Positions 1-5,225 of a stretch of 13,893 nt of DNA are shown here, in pieces. Below the pieces are notes generated by a model that saw only the letters and a list, made by a program, of their open reading frames with translations, did not search any database and was not told the DNA's origin. The DNA is taken from the NCBI GenBank assembly GCA_015655535.1, contig JAATEW010000343.1, positions 1 through 13,893 on the forward strand. The letters run 5' to 3'. The position numbers were made by a program, and so were the translations under genes. Position 1 is the first letter of the stretch; every line of letters starts with the position of its first letter. The DNA comes from Hyphomicrobiales bacterium (lineage in GTDB: Bacteria; Pseudomonadota; Alphaproteobacteria; Rhizobiales; Beijerinckiaceae).

Positions 1-46
1 GCTTATGGCCGGCCCAGTCTATTTCTTCGCGATGGATATCGAACAT
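1..46 (-). CDS. pnp: Polyribonucleotide nucleotidyltransferase (PNPase), N-terminal 15 codons only
   Basis: The minus strand from 46 to 2 reads MFDIHREEIDWAGHK, which matches the usual alphaproteobacterial PNPase N-terminus (MFDIHREEI-W-GRK type); the rest lies beyond the left edge. PNPase is a trimeric phosphorolytic 3'-5' exoribonuclease and degradosome component acting in the cytoplasm on mRNA and structured RNA. The identification rests on this short peptide plus position: it lies downstream of rpsO on the same strand, the classic rpsO-pnp order. The ATG is at 46-44. The Shine-Dalgarno is weak, with only a GAAAGACG-like purine stretch upstream. An ATG at 62-60 is in another frame and is not the start. 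The 707-nt gap to rpsO is long and carries hairpins that may form a regulatory leader. The His at residue 14, where Arg is common, is a small variation. Confidence 0.85.
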   Translation of the reverse strand, partial: MFDIHREEIDWAGHK

Positions 47-123
47 GTGTTTCGTCTTTCATGGTGCGGTGAAGACGAGGGGCCATGTGCAAGACGGCTA
101 GAAGCTGTCGTGAGGCAAGGCTC

Positions 124-144
124 GAAGCTGCGTATGGCAGCTTC
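124..144 (-). promoter_or_regulatory. Perfect hairpin in the pnp leader
   Basis: A perfect 7-bp inverted repeat GAAGCTG/CAGCTTC with a 7-nt loop lies 78 nt upstream of the pnp start codon. A further GAAGCTG copy at 101-107 could compete for the same arm. In E. coli, pnp is autoregulated through a 5'-leader hairpin cut by RNase III and then attacked by PNPase. That this hairpin does the same is inference from position. Confidence 0.4.
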
Positions 145-161
145 TGGCGATCCTGCCATGG

Positions 162-179
162 CTCGGTGTCGTCACCGAG
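162..179 (-). promoter_or_regulatory. Second perfect hairpin in the pnp leader
   Basis: A perfect 7-bp stem CTCGGTG/CACCGAG with a 4-nt loop lies 17 bp from the hairpin at 124-144. A third, smaller stem (CGGCA/TGCCG, 188-203) follows. Three stems in 80 bp between rpsO and pnp suggest a structured leader, though the role is not shown. Confidence 0.35.
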
Positions 180-315
180 GTCTGACCCGGCAGCCCTATG
201 CCGCCGGTGCCAGGAAAAAGATGCGCTGCTGACGCGGCACCCTTCTGTTCGTGTGCGCCGGCCGAACCGGGACGGCGCCTGTAAAATGTCAAAAAAACCG
301 GAATACGAATTTCTG

Positions 316-363
316 AGCATCGGATTTATCCCAAAACCGGTGCCCACTTTTGGGTCCGATGTT
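316..363. repeat. Palindromic REP-like element, rhizobial 'ACCGGTGCCCACTTTT' type
   Basis: An imperfect palindrome has outer arms AGCATCGGA and TCCGATGTT and inner arms CCCAAAA and TTTTGGG around the core CCGGTGCCCAC. I recognise this core as a short interspersed repeat very common between genes in Hyphomicrobiales. Its minus-strand translation (NIGPKSGHRFWDKSDA) is a peptide seen in many spurious ORFs of these genomes, so ORFs through it should not be called genes. It lies in the rpsO-pnp spacer, about 270 nt upstream of pnp. Confidence 0.75.
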
Positions 364-627
364 CTGGAAGCTGCCTCGCCGCCCGAAGAGCCGCATTCGG
401 CTTCGAAACGGCAAAAGCGGGACAACCACTTCAAAGAGGCAGTTTCTTGAGGGATGAGCGTGATCCTTGGCTTTAGCCTTCCCGTTTCGTCCGCCGGGAC
501 CACTCGTTCTTATAGGGGATTTCATCCCAATTTCTGGACTTAAACTAGGCTCCGGCCCTGGAAATTGACAGATTTCGGGAACGGGCCGGTGTTTCGCGCG
601 ACCGTGGCGGATCGGTGCCCCCCGCTC

Positions 628-658
628 CTTATGTTGCGGGACGAATCGTAGGAGTCAA
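628..658 (-). promoter_or_regulatory. Possible internal promoter for pnp
   Basis: On the minus strand a -35-like TTGACT (658-653) is followed after 19 nt by a -10-like CATAAG (633-628). The spacing is on the long side and the -10 matches four of six consensus positions. A separate pnp promoter downstream of rpsO is known in E. coli, so the location is sensible, but this is only a pattern match. Confidence 0.25.
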
Positions 659-703
659 TGGACTGCCGGCCGGACCCGGCAGCGCTCGCGCCCGTAATCC
701 GGT

Positions 704-737
704 AAAATGGCCCAATTCGAGCGAATCGAACCATTTT
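704..737 (-). terminator. Possible rpsO terminator or attenuator stem-loop
   Basis: On the minus strand, 16 nt past the rpsO stop, AAAATGG-TTCGA pairs with TCGAA-(5-nt bulge)-CCATTTT around a 5-nt loop. The outer stem is A/T rich and ends in TTTT. The bulge and low G+C make it a weak intrinsic terminator, and partial read-through into pnp would be expected. Confidence 0.35.
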
Positions 738-753
738 TCAGGCAGTTTTGGGC

Positions 754-1023
754 TTAACGGCGGATGCCGAGGCGCTCGATCAGGGACTTATAGCGTGGTT
801 CGTCCCGCGCTTTTACATAGTCCAAGAGGCTCCGGCGCTGCGAGACCATTTTGAGCAGGCCGCGACGTGAATGATTGTCTTTCGCATGTGTCTTGAAATG
901 CTCGGTGAGATTGGCGATCCGTTCCGTCAGGATCGCGACCTGCACCTCGGGCGAACCCGTATCGCTCGGTTTCGTGGCATATTCTTTGACGAGCGTCTGC
1001 TTACGCTCTGGCGTAATCGACAT
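754..1023 (-). CDS. rpsO: 30S ribosomal protein S15
   Basis: The 89-residue product begins MSITPERK and ends RLGIRR, the standard length and ends for bacterial S15. The family block around DTGSPEVQVAILTERI, then LTEHFKTHAKDNHSRRGLL and RRSLLDYV, is intact. S15 is a primary 16S rRNA-binding protein of the 30S platform, binding the three-way junction of helices 20-22. The ATG at 1023 is preceded by AAAGGA at good spacing. A longer in-frame extension to 1188 is open but would add 55 residues foreign to the family, so it is rejected. The next gene on the strand is pnp, as in most bacteria. The gene usually found upstream in bacteria, truB, is not adjacent here; a divergent gene for an exported protein is there instead. 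S15 commonly represses its own mRNA, but no operator could be identified by eye. Confidence 0.98.
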   Translation of the reverse strand: MSITPERKQTLVKEYATKPSDTGSPEVQVAILTERIANLTEHFKTHAKDNHSRRGLLKMVSQRRSLLDYVKARDEPRYKSLIERLGIRR

Positions 1024-1329
1024 CGGCGTTCCTTTCGAACCGGCTCGAAGCCAGACGCTTTCGCGCGGCTCAAGCGGATTGAGGCTTTGTGAAAATCGAC
1101 CCGCATGGGCAAAGCCGGGATGTCGTCCAGCCAAGTCGAAACGGGAGGGTGAGAGCTCTCCTTTAAGATCAATCGATTTGAAGATCAAGACCCGGCCGCG
1201 TTCCGAAACGGGACGGCCGCGGTTGGCTTATCGAAAGCGTGCCCTATAGTCACCCTTGTGCTGCGAAGGCGCGGTTTTTCGGCCGCGGCTGGTCACGGCA
1301 CACCCAATAGTCCTGAAAGAGGAGGAGAC
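1024..1329. other. Divergent intergenic region between rpsO and the Gly/His-rich protein gene
   Basis: No gene is evident in these 306 nt. It should contain the rpsO promoter on the minus strand, for which I see no strong consensus match, and a good plus-strand promoter at 1223-1250 for the exported Gly/His-rich protein. Overlapping open frames here lack ribosome binding sites. Confidence 0.6.
1223..1250 (+). promoter_or_regulatory. Probable sigma-70-type promoter of the Gly/His-rich protein gene
   Basis: A -35-like TTGGCT (1223-1228) and a -10-like TATAGT (1245-1250, five of six consensus positions) are separated by 16 nt. Transcription would begin near 1257, leaving a leader of about 73 nt before the ATG at 1330. 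Confidence 0.5.
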
Positions 1330-1746
1330 ATGCGTCTCTTGATCAAGAAACTCGTGGCGGGTGCTGCGATCGTGGCTGGAATGAGTCCCGCCATCCAAGA
1401 AGCTTCCGCCGCGGCCGTTCCGGTCGGCAATCTGGCACCCGTCATCGGCGATGCTCTGCCGGTGCAGGAGACGCAATTCGCTTTCGGCGGCCAGAATTAC
1501 TGCTGGTACGACGGCGGCTGGCGTGGCCCCGGTTTTTATTGGTGCGGTTATGCGTGGCGTCGCGGCCTCGGCTGGGGCGGCGGCGCTGGCTGGCACGGCT
1601 GGCATGGCGGCGGTGGCGGACATGGTGGCGGTTTCCATGGTGGTGGCTTCCATGGTGGCGGTCATGGCGGCTTCCATGGCGGCGGCGGCCACGGTGGTGG
1701 TCACGGCGGCGGCCATGGTGGCGGTGGCCACGGTGGCCATCACTGA
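1330..1746 (+). CDS. Exported Gly/His-rich protein, possible metal binder
   Basis: This 138-residue protein starts at an ATG with a strong GGAGGAG ribosome binding site. A basic N-terminus (MRLLIKK), a hydrophobic stretch and an Ala-rich end (EASA-AA, about residue 28) form a Sec signal peptide. Around residues 54-75 is a compact aromatic segment with two Cys (QNYCWYDGGWRGPGFYWCGYAWR), which I recognise as a conserved block of small hypothetical proteins in Rhizobiales. The last 50 residues are almost only Gly and His, with 13 His in GGH, GGGH and GGFH units. Such tails typically bind Ni, Zn or Cu, but binding here is inference. The two Cys may form a disulfide in the periplasm. The gene has its own promoter and meets pxpC tail to tail with a 7-nt overlap. 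No specific function is known to me; a structural or cell-surface role is also possible. Confidence 0.85.
   Translation: MRLLIKKLVAGAAIVAGMSPAIQEASAAAVPVGNLAPVIGDALPVQETQFAFGGQNYCWYDGGWRGPGFYWCGYAWRRGLGWGGGAGWHGWHGGGGGHGGGFHGGGFHGGGHGGFHGGGGHGGGHGGGHGGGGHGGHH
1588..1743 (+). repeat. Imperfect Gly/His codon repeat
   Basis: The 3' end of the Gly/His-rich gene consists of short degenerate units of the type CATGGTGGCGGT and TTCCATGGTGGC. They code for GGH/GGGH/GGFH and are internally repetitive enough to permit slippage or recombination changes in tail length. Confidence 0.7.
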
Positions 1747-2756
1747 TCCAGCGGGTCGGGGCGTGTATCGACCACGCCGTCGATCAGATTGAGCGTGCGT
1801 AATATTTCGCTGGAAAATCCCGCCGCGGCGGCCCTTGTGGTCACCGCGGCGATCTTGTCTTCAAGCGTGAAAAGCGCCGCGCGGGCCTCGGCCATGCTGC
1901 AAAGGGCAAAGCGGCATGTTTCGCCCGGCCGCATTTGCGCAAGCCGTCCAATATCGGCCTTGATGACGGATCCGATCTTCGGATAGCCGCCGGTCGGCTG
2001 ATGATCGGCCATCAGCACGAGCGGCTGCCCGTCGCCGCCGATCTGAATCGCGCCGAGCGCGATCCCGTCCGACACGATATTGAACCCCAGCGCATGTTCG
2101 ATCTTCGGCCCATTGAGCCGATAGGCCATGCGGTCGGCCGAGGCCATGAGCGTGAAAGCTTCTGAAAAAAGCAGCGTATGCGCATCGGCGGTGAAATAAT
2201 CATCCTGCGGGCCGAGCAGCATGCGGATCGGCCGCGCATCGCGGTCGAGCCATGGCGCTTCGACGCGTGCGTCGCGCCCTGCCGCGCCTGACTGCGGAAA
2301 CACGGGCAGGTTGTCGCCCGCTTGAATCATCCGGCCGCCGATGCCGGAGCGCAGATGCGTCGAGCGGCTGCCCATCTCAATGGGCGTGTCGAATCCGCCC
2401 TTCACGGAGAGATAGGCCCAGGCGCCCCGGCTGCCTGGCTTGCCCGCCAATCTTTCGCCCGGCCGAAGCGTGATCCGCATCGCCGATGACAAAGCCTTGC
2501 CGTCGCGCGTCCAGAGAAAACCGCCGCCGCCAAAGGCGAGATCGAGCGGGACTTCCGTTTCTGCCTCAAACCCGCCGATGGAAATCTCGATCGTCCCGGC
2601 ATCCTGTGCATTGCCCAAGACCTGGTTGACCGTCCGGAAGGCGGCCCAATCCATCGGCCCCGACGGCGTGACACCGAAGCGCTGCCAATGAAAACGGCCG
2701 CTGTCCTGGATCGTGGTGCCGGGACCGGCGCGGATGACCTTGAGATGCGCGGCCAT
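1740..2756 (-). CDS. pxpC: 5-oxoprolinase subunit C (KipA-like, biotin-dependent carboxylase-related domain)
   Basis: This 338-residue protein belongs to the KipA/allophanate-hydrolase subunit 2 family. With PxpA and PxpB it forms the ATP-dependent 5-oxoprolinase that opens 5-oxo-L-proline to L-glutamate in the cytoplasm. Family marks are GPGTTIQDSGR near residues 11-21, GVTPSGPMD at 28-36, and ADHQPTGGYPKIGSV near residue 250. The length is normal. The ATG at 2756 shares its A with the TGA of pxpB (TGATG), with AGAGG four bases before it, so translational coupling is likely. A GTG one codon earlier is possible but too close to that AGAGG. The 3' end overlaps the convergent Gly/His-rich gene by 7 nt. 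If the context were different, a urea amidolyase-related protein would be considered, but pxpB and pxpA alongside settle the role. Confidence 0.93.
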   Translation of the reverse strand: MAAHLKVIRAGPGTTIQDSGRFHWQRFGVTPSGPMDWAAFRTVNQVLGNAQDAGTIEISIGGFEAETEVPLDLAFGGGGFLWTRDGKALSSAMRITLRPGERLAGKPGSRGAWAYLSVKGGFDTPIEMGSRSTHLRSGIGGRMIQAGDNLPVFPQSGAAGRDARVEAPWLDRDARPIRMLLGPQDDYFTADAHTLLFSEAFTLMASADRMAYRLNGPKIEHALGFNIVSDGIALGAIQIGGDGQPLVLMADHQPTGGYPKIGSVIKADIGRLAQMRPGETCRFALCSMAEARAALFTLEDKIAAVTTRAAAAGFSSEILRTLNLIDGVVDTRPDPLDQ

Positions 2757-3481
2757 CACACCTCTTCGTGTGCGATGAGAGCGCCCGCCGCCGCGTCGCG
2801 GCGCAAGCTCTCGAATGTCGCAAGATCGATGCGCTCAAAACGGACCGCATCTCCGACATCGGCAAAAAAGGCTTGCGCGCGTGCGGAATCGAACATGCGC
2901 ACCGGCGTCTGCCCGATGACATACCAGCCGGTCGGCATGGCGAAGGTCGTGATGAGCGCCTGGCCACCGGCGATCAGCAACGCGCCTTCCGGCGCGGGCG
3001 GGCGTGGCGTGGCGCGGCGCGAAATCGCAAGCTCATCCGGCAGACCGCCCAAGAAAGTGAAGCCTGGCGCGAAGCCATACATATAAACGCGATAAAGCGC
3101 ATCCGCATGCAAAGCCGCGATGCGCTCCCGCGACAGATGAAGTGCGCTTGAGACTTCGGCCAGATCTTCCGCGAGCGCGGGATCGTAGCAGACGGGGATG
3201 CGCCAGCGCCTTGCCTTGCCGGCGTCGCGCTGCGGCGTCACATCCAACCCGCCGAGCATTTCGATCAAAGCCTCAGGCGTTGTCGCACGCGGATCGAAAT
3301 GAATCATGAGCGAGCGATAGGTCGGCACGGTTTCTATAATGCCGTTGATGGGCGCGGCAGCGATCGCGGCGTCGAGCGCCAGCACATGGTCGTGAATGGT
3401 CGGATCGATCGCGCGGCCATATTCGACGACAAGCGCGGATTCGCCGGCGGGCAGAAAGCGTGGGGCGATGTCTTCGCTCAT
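2756..3481 (-). CDS. pxpB: 5-oxoprolinase subunit B (KipI-like)
   Basis: The 241-residue product is a KipI/allophanate-hydrolase subunit 1 family protein of normal length. Visible marks are PAGESALVVEYG at residues 11-22, YGFAPGFTFLGGL at 135-147 and PTGWYVIGQTP at 183-193, all characteristic of the cyclophilin-like KipI domain. PxpB pairs with PxpC to form the subunits that activate 5-oxoproline with ATP, while PxpA completes ring opening. Its stop codon overlaps the start of pxpC by one base. Upstream it is separated from pxpA by 168 nt filled with palindromic repeats, an unusual break in a normally compact operon. In Bacillus, KipI inhibits the sporulation kinase KinA, but that role has no relevance in this organism. 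Start at the ATG at 3481; GGTGAGGA lies 7-14 bases upstream. Confidence 0.93.
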   Translation of the reverse strand: MSEDIAPRFLPAGESALVVEYGRAIDPTIHDHVLALDAAIAAAPINGIIETVPTYRSLMIHFDPRATTPEALIEMLGGLDVTPQRDAGKARRWRIPVCYDPALAEDLAEVSSALHLSRERIAALHADALYRVYMYGFAPGFTFLGGLPDELAISRRATPRPPAPEGALLIAGGQALITTFAMPTGWYVIGQTPVRMFDSARAQAFFADVGDAVRFERIDLATFESLRRDAAAGALIAHEEV

Positions 3482-3502
3482 GAGTAGTCCTCACCAAGCT
3501 CC

Positions 3503-3649
3503 ATCATGCTGAGGAGCCTGCAATTCATAGCGCGTAGGCGCGATATGAATTGCAGGCGTCTCGAAGCGAGGGAGCGCTCTAGATCTAAGGAACGTCTTGC
3601 CACCCTCGTCCTTCGAGACGCCACCTGCGGTGGCTCCTCAGGATGAGGG
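3503..3649. repeat. Composite palindromic repeat, two related copies, between pxpA and pxpB
   Basis: Two elements share the flanks GAGGAGCC and GCGTCTCGAAG. The left copy (about 3503-3570) has a long perfect 14-bp inverted repeat in its middle (3516-3529 with 3544-3557, 14-nt loop). The right copy (3603-3649) has a short palindromic centre around CACCTGCGGTGG and ends in the paired arms CCCTCGTCC and GGATGAGGG. They are linked by about 32 nt containing AGATCT. I recognise the GAGGAGCC...GCGTCTCGAAGGA motif as a widespread intergenic repeat in Rhizobiales, which often yields spurious ORFs reading HPEEPPQ-ASRRTR, as seen here on the minus strand. The right copy ends one base before the pxpA stop codon. 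Confidence 0.8.
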
Positions 3650-4414
3650 CTAAACCGAAGCAAAAGGCTTCACCTGAAAGCCCGCTGTTTCGAGCTTCCG
3701 GCGCAAAGTCTTTGCCATATGCACAGCATCGGGCGTGTCGCCATGTACGCAAATGGAATCGATTCCGACCGGAATACGCTTGCCGGATTGCGCAATGACG
3801 GCATTCTCGGCCACCATGTCGAGCGCGCGCGCGGCGGCCACCTCGGCATCGTGGATCACCGCGCCTTCGGCCGAGCGCGGCACCAGAAGACCTGCATCCG
3901 TATAGGCGCGATCGGCAAAAATCTCGCGCGCGACGGCGAGGTTTTCTTTTTCGCCGGCGCGTTCGAGCTCGGTGCCGGCTATGGCGAGAAAGACGAAATT
4001 GCGGTCGACCGCTTTGGCCGCGCGCGCGATGGCCTGCGCCATCGTCGCGTCCTCGCAGGCCATATTGCTCAGAGCGCCATGGACCTTCACATGCGTGAGC
4101 CTATGTCCGGCCAGGGCCGCGAGCGCCTGCGCTGCGCCGATCTGATAGGCGACGAGCCGTTCGATCTCGCTATTCGAATAGGCCATGCGGCGGCGGCCGA
4201 AACCTTGCAGGTCGGGAAAGCTCGGATGCGCACCGACGGCGATGCCCTTGGCTTTGGCGCGCCGGAAGGTTTCCGCCATAATATCGGGATCGCCGGCATG
4301 AAAGCCGCAAGCGACGCTGGCGCTCGTCACGATGTCGAGCATGGCTGCGTCATCGCCCATCGCATAGGCGCCGAAACCTTCGCCGCAATCGCAATTCAAA
4401 TCCACGCTGCGCAT
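3650..4414 (-). CDS. pxpA: 5-oxoprolinase subunit A (LamB/YcsF family)
   Basis: The 254-residue product has the usual length and marks of the family: DLNCDCGEGFG at residues 5-15, ACGFHAGDP at 35-43, GAHPSFPD at 61-68 and GIDSICVHGDTP at 217-228. PxpA acts with PxpBC in ATP-dependent hydrolysis of 5-oxoproline, a damage product of glutamine and glutamate, to glutamate. One family motif, usually VKPHGALYN, reads VKVHGALSN at 109-117, so Pro and Tyr are replaced while His and Gly are kept; whether this affects activity is unknown. The ATG at 4414 has AGGA about 10 bases upstream. The stop codon directly abuts the palindromic repeat that separates it from pxpB. A 66-nt gap lies between it and the upstream J-domain-like gene, so cotranscription with that gene is possible but not shown. 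Confidence 0.94.
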   Translation of the reverse strand: MRSVDLNCDCGEGFGAYAMGDDAAMLDIVTSASVACGFHAGDPDIMAETFRRAKAKGIAVGAHPSFPDLQGFGRRRMAYSNSEIERLVAYQIGAAQALAALAGHRLTHVKVHGALSNMACEDATMAQAIARAAKAVDRNFVFLAIAGTELERAGEKENLAVAREIFADRAYTDAGLLVPRSAEGAVIHDAEVAAARALDMVAENAVIAQSGKRIPVGIDSICVHGDTPDAVHMAKTLRRKLETAGFQVKPFASV

Positions 4415-4480
4415 GAGTCCGCATTCCTGCCCGCGCCAAGTTTAGCGCGACGGGGCGGCGAAAGCCAATCAGGCGTCAAA

Positions 4481-4951
4481 TTATCGCGCGGATGATTTTT
4501 GCTGGAGCTCGCGGTCGATCAGCATATTGGCGATGGTCATCCGATGCGTCGCAATCTCCCTTTGCGATGGCGCGAGGCGATCGGGATGATTGGCGCGCGC
4601 GAAGTCGCGGCGGAGCTTTTTGAGATCACTCGCGCTGAGATTTTCGTTGAGGCCGAGTTCTTCCGCGATAGCATCCTGCTCGCAGCTCGCAATGGCTTCG
4701 AGCAAAGGTTCGATGGCGTCTTCGAGAACGGCATCTTCGAGATAGGAGGCCTCGAAGACCGTCGCCGCCGCTTGGGCTTGACCGGAGGGTGTCAGTCCCG
4801 ACAGCATTTGCAGCAGCCAATCATGCGGCTGATGCGCCTGAGATGGGGTGATGGGCGTCGCCACCTCAGCGTCGGCATCCGTCTCGGATGGGCGGATCTG
4901 ATCGAGGACATCCGCGAATACCTGAGGCTTCGTCTTTTTAAATCCGAACAT
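4481..4951 (-). CDS. Small protein with C-terminal partial J-domain
   Basis: This acidic 156-residue protein starts MFGFKKTKP. Residues 60-104 are Ala/Glu/Leu-rich and probably helical. Residues 108-150 resemble the second half of a J-domain: SDLKKLRRDFARANHPDRLAP carries the HPD tripeptide (122-124), followed by a helix ending IANMLIDRELQ. Only helix II, the HPD loop and helix III can be recognised; helix I is not obvious. J-domains recruit and stimulate Hsp70 (DnaK), so a dedicated co-chaperone or a J-domain-like adaptor is possible. I know of no assigned role. The ATG at 4951 is the only upstream start, because TAA lies two codons earlier, and it has no clear Shine-Dalgarno. A 22-codon mini-ORF with a better one ends 6 nt upstream. 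The gene lies upstream of pxpA on the same strand and is divergent from the GT-C-like gene. Confidence 0.75.
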   Translation of the reverse strand: MFGFKKTKPQVFADVLDQIRPSETDADAEVATPITPSQAHQPHDWLLQMLSGLTPSGQAQAAATVFEASYLEDAVLEDAIEPLLEAIASCEQDAIAEELGLNENLSASDLKKLRRDFARANHPDRLAPSQREIATHRMTIANMLIDRELQQKSSAR

Positions 4952-5025
4952 TGGTTATCAGGCCAGTTTTATCAGGCCGAGCGGCCTGTCATTATCCCAG
5001 TCAAGGACAATATGGGGCGAGGCCA

Positions 5026-5041
5026 TTAACCTCGCACTAAC
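5026..5041. promoter_or_regulatory. Possible CtrA-like binding site
   Basis: TTAA-N7-CTAAC lies in the divergent region between the J-domain-like gene and the GT-C-like gene. It differs by one base from the alphaproteobacterial CtrA consensus TTAA-N7-TTAAC. A single near-match in 274 nt can arise by chance. Confidence 0.2.
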
Positions 5042-5052
5042 AAAGCCGATCG

Positions 5053-5077
5053 TTTCGCTTGAAGAGCGAAAATTTTT
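5053..5077 (+). other. Hairpin followed by a T-run upstream of the GT-C-like gene
   Basis: A perfect 7-bp stem TTTCGCT/AGCGAAA with a 5-nt loop is followed after one base by five T on the plus strand. It looks like a small intrinsic terminator or leader attenuator, but no plus-strand gene precedes it and only three of seven pairs are G-C. It may instead end an antisense or leader transcript. Confidence 0.3.
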
Positions 5078-5225
5078 AAATGAACAAAAGGTTAAAATGA
5101 GACAGACAATCCGGCTCGGACTTCCGTGCGGCTTTAAGCGCTTCATGTAACCATCCGTCAAAGAATTTCCCGGACAAAGAAGCGCGCGCCTGTTCCAGCG
5201 GTGCTCTCTTCCCAAGGACCAGGCT

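Larger units (their letters stand above)
47..753. other. rpsO-pnp intergenic spacer, no convincing gene
   Basis: Open frames exist here on both strands (for example 3-503 minus and 85-450 plus), but none has a credible ribosome binding site or a recognisable product. Several run through the palindromic repeat at 316-363, and one overlaps the pnp start. The spacer instead holds a possible rpsO terminator (704-737), a possible promoter for pnp (628-658), the palindromic repeat and the leader hairpins. Confidence 0.7.

Noticed and set aside
287..292. Perfect TTGACA -35 box on the minus strand in the rpsO-pnp spacer
   Set aside because: No acceptable -10 sequence at 16-19 nt; the region downstream is G/C rich.
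85..450. 121-codon open frame on the plus strand
   Set aside because: No ribosome binding site or family resemblance; it lies across the rpsO-pnp spacer and repeat, antisense to the leader hairpins.
3..503. 166-codon open frame on the minus strand
   Set aside because: It runs through the palindromic repeat and overlaps the pnp start in another frame. It has no recognisable domain or good ribosome binding site.
1228..1743. 171-codon minus-strand frame opposite the Gly/His-rich gene
   Set aside because: The Met/Ala/Thr-rich repeats are the antisense reading of GGH codons. The plus-strand gene has a signal peptide, ribosome binding site and promoter.
3478..3663. 61-codon minus-strand frame between pxpA and pxpB
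   Set aside because: It is a translation of the palindromic repeat (HPEEPPQ type), a known source of spurious ORFs.
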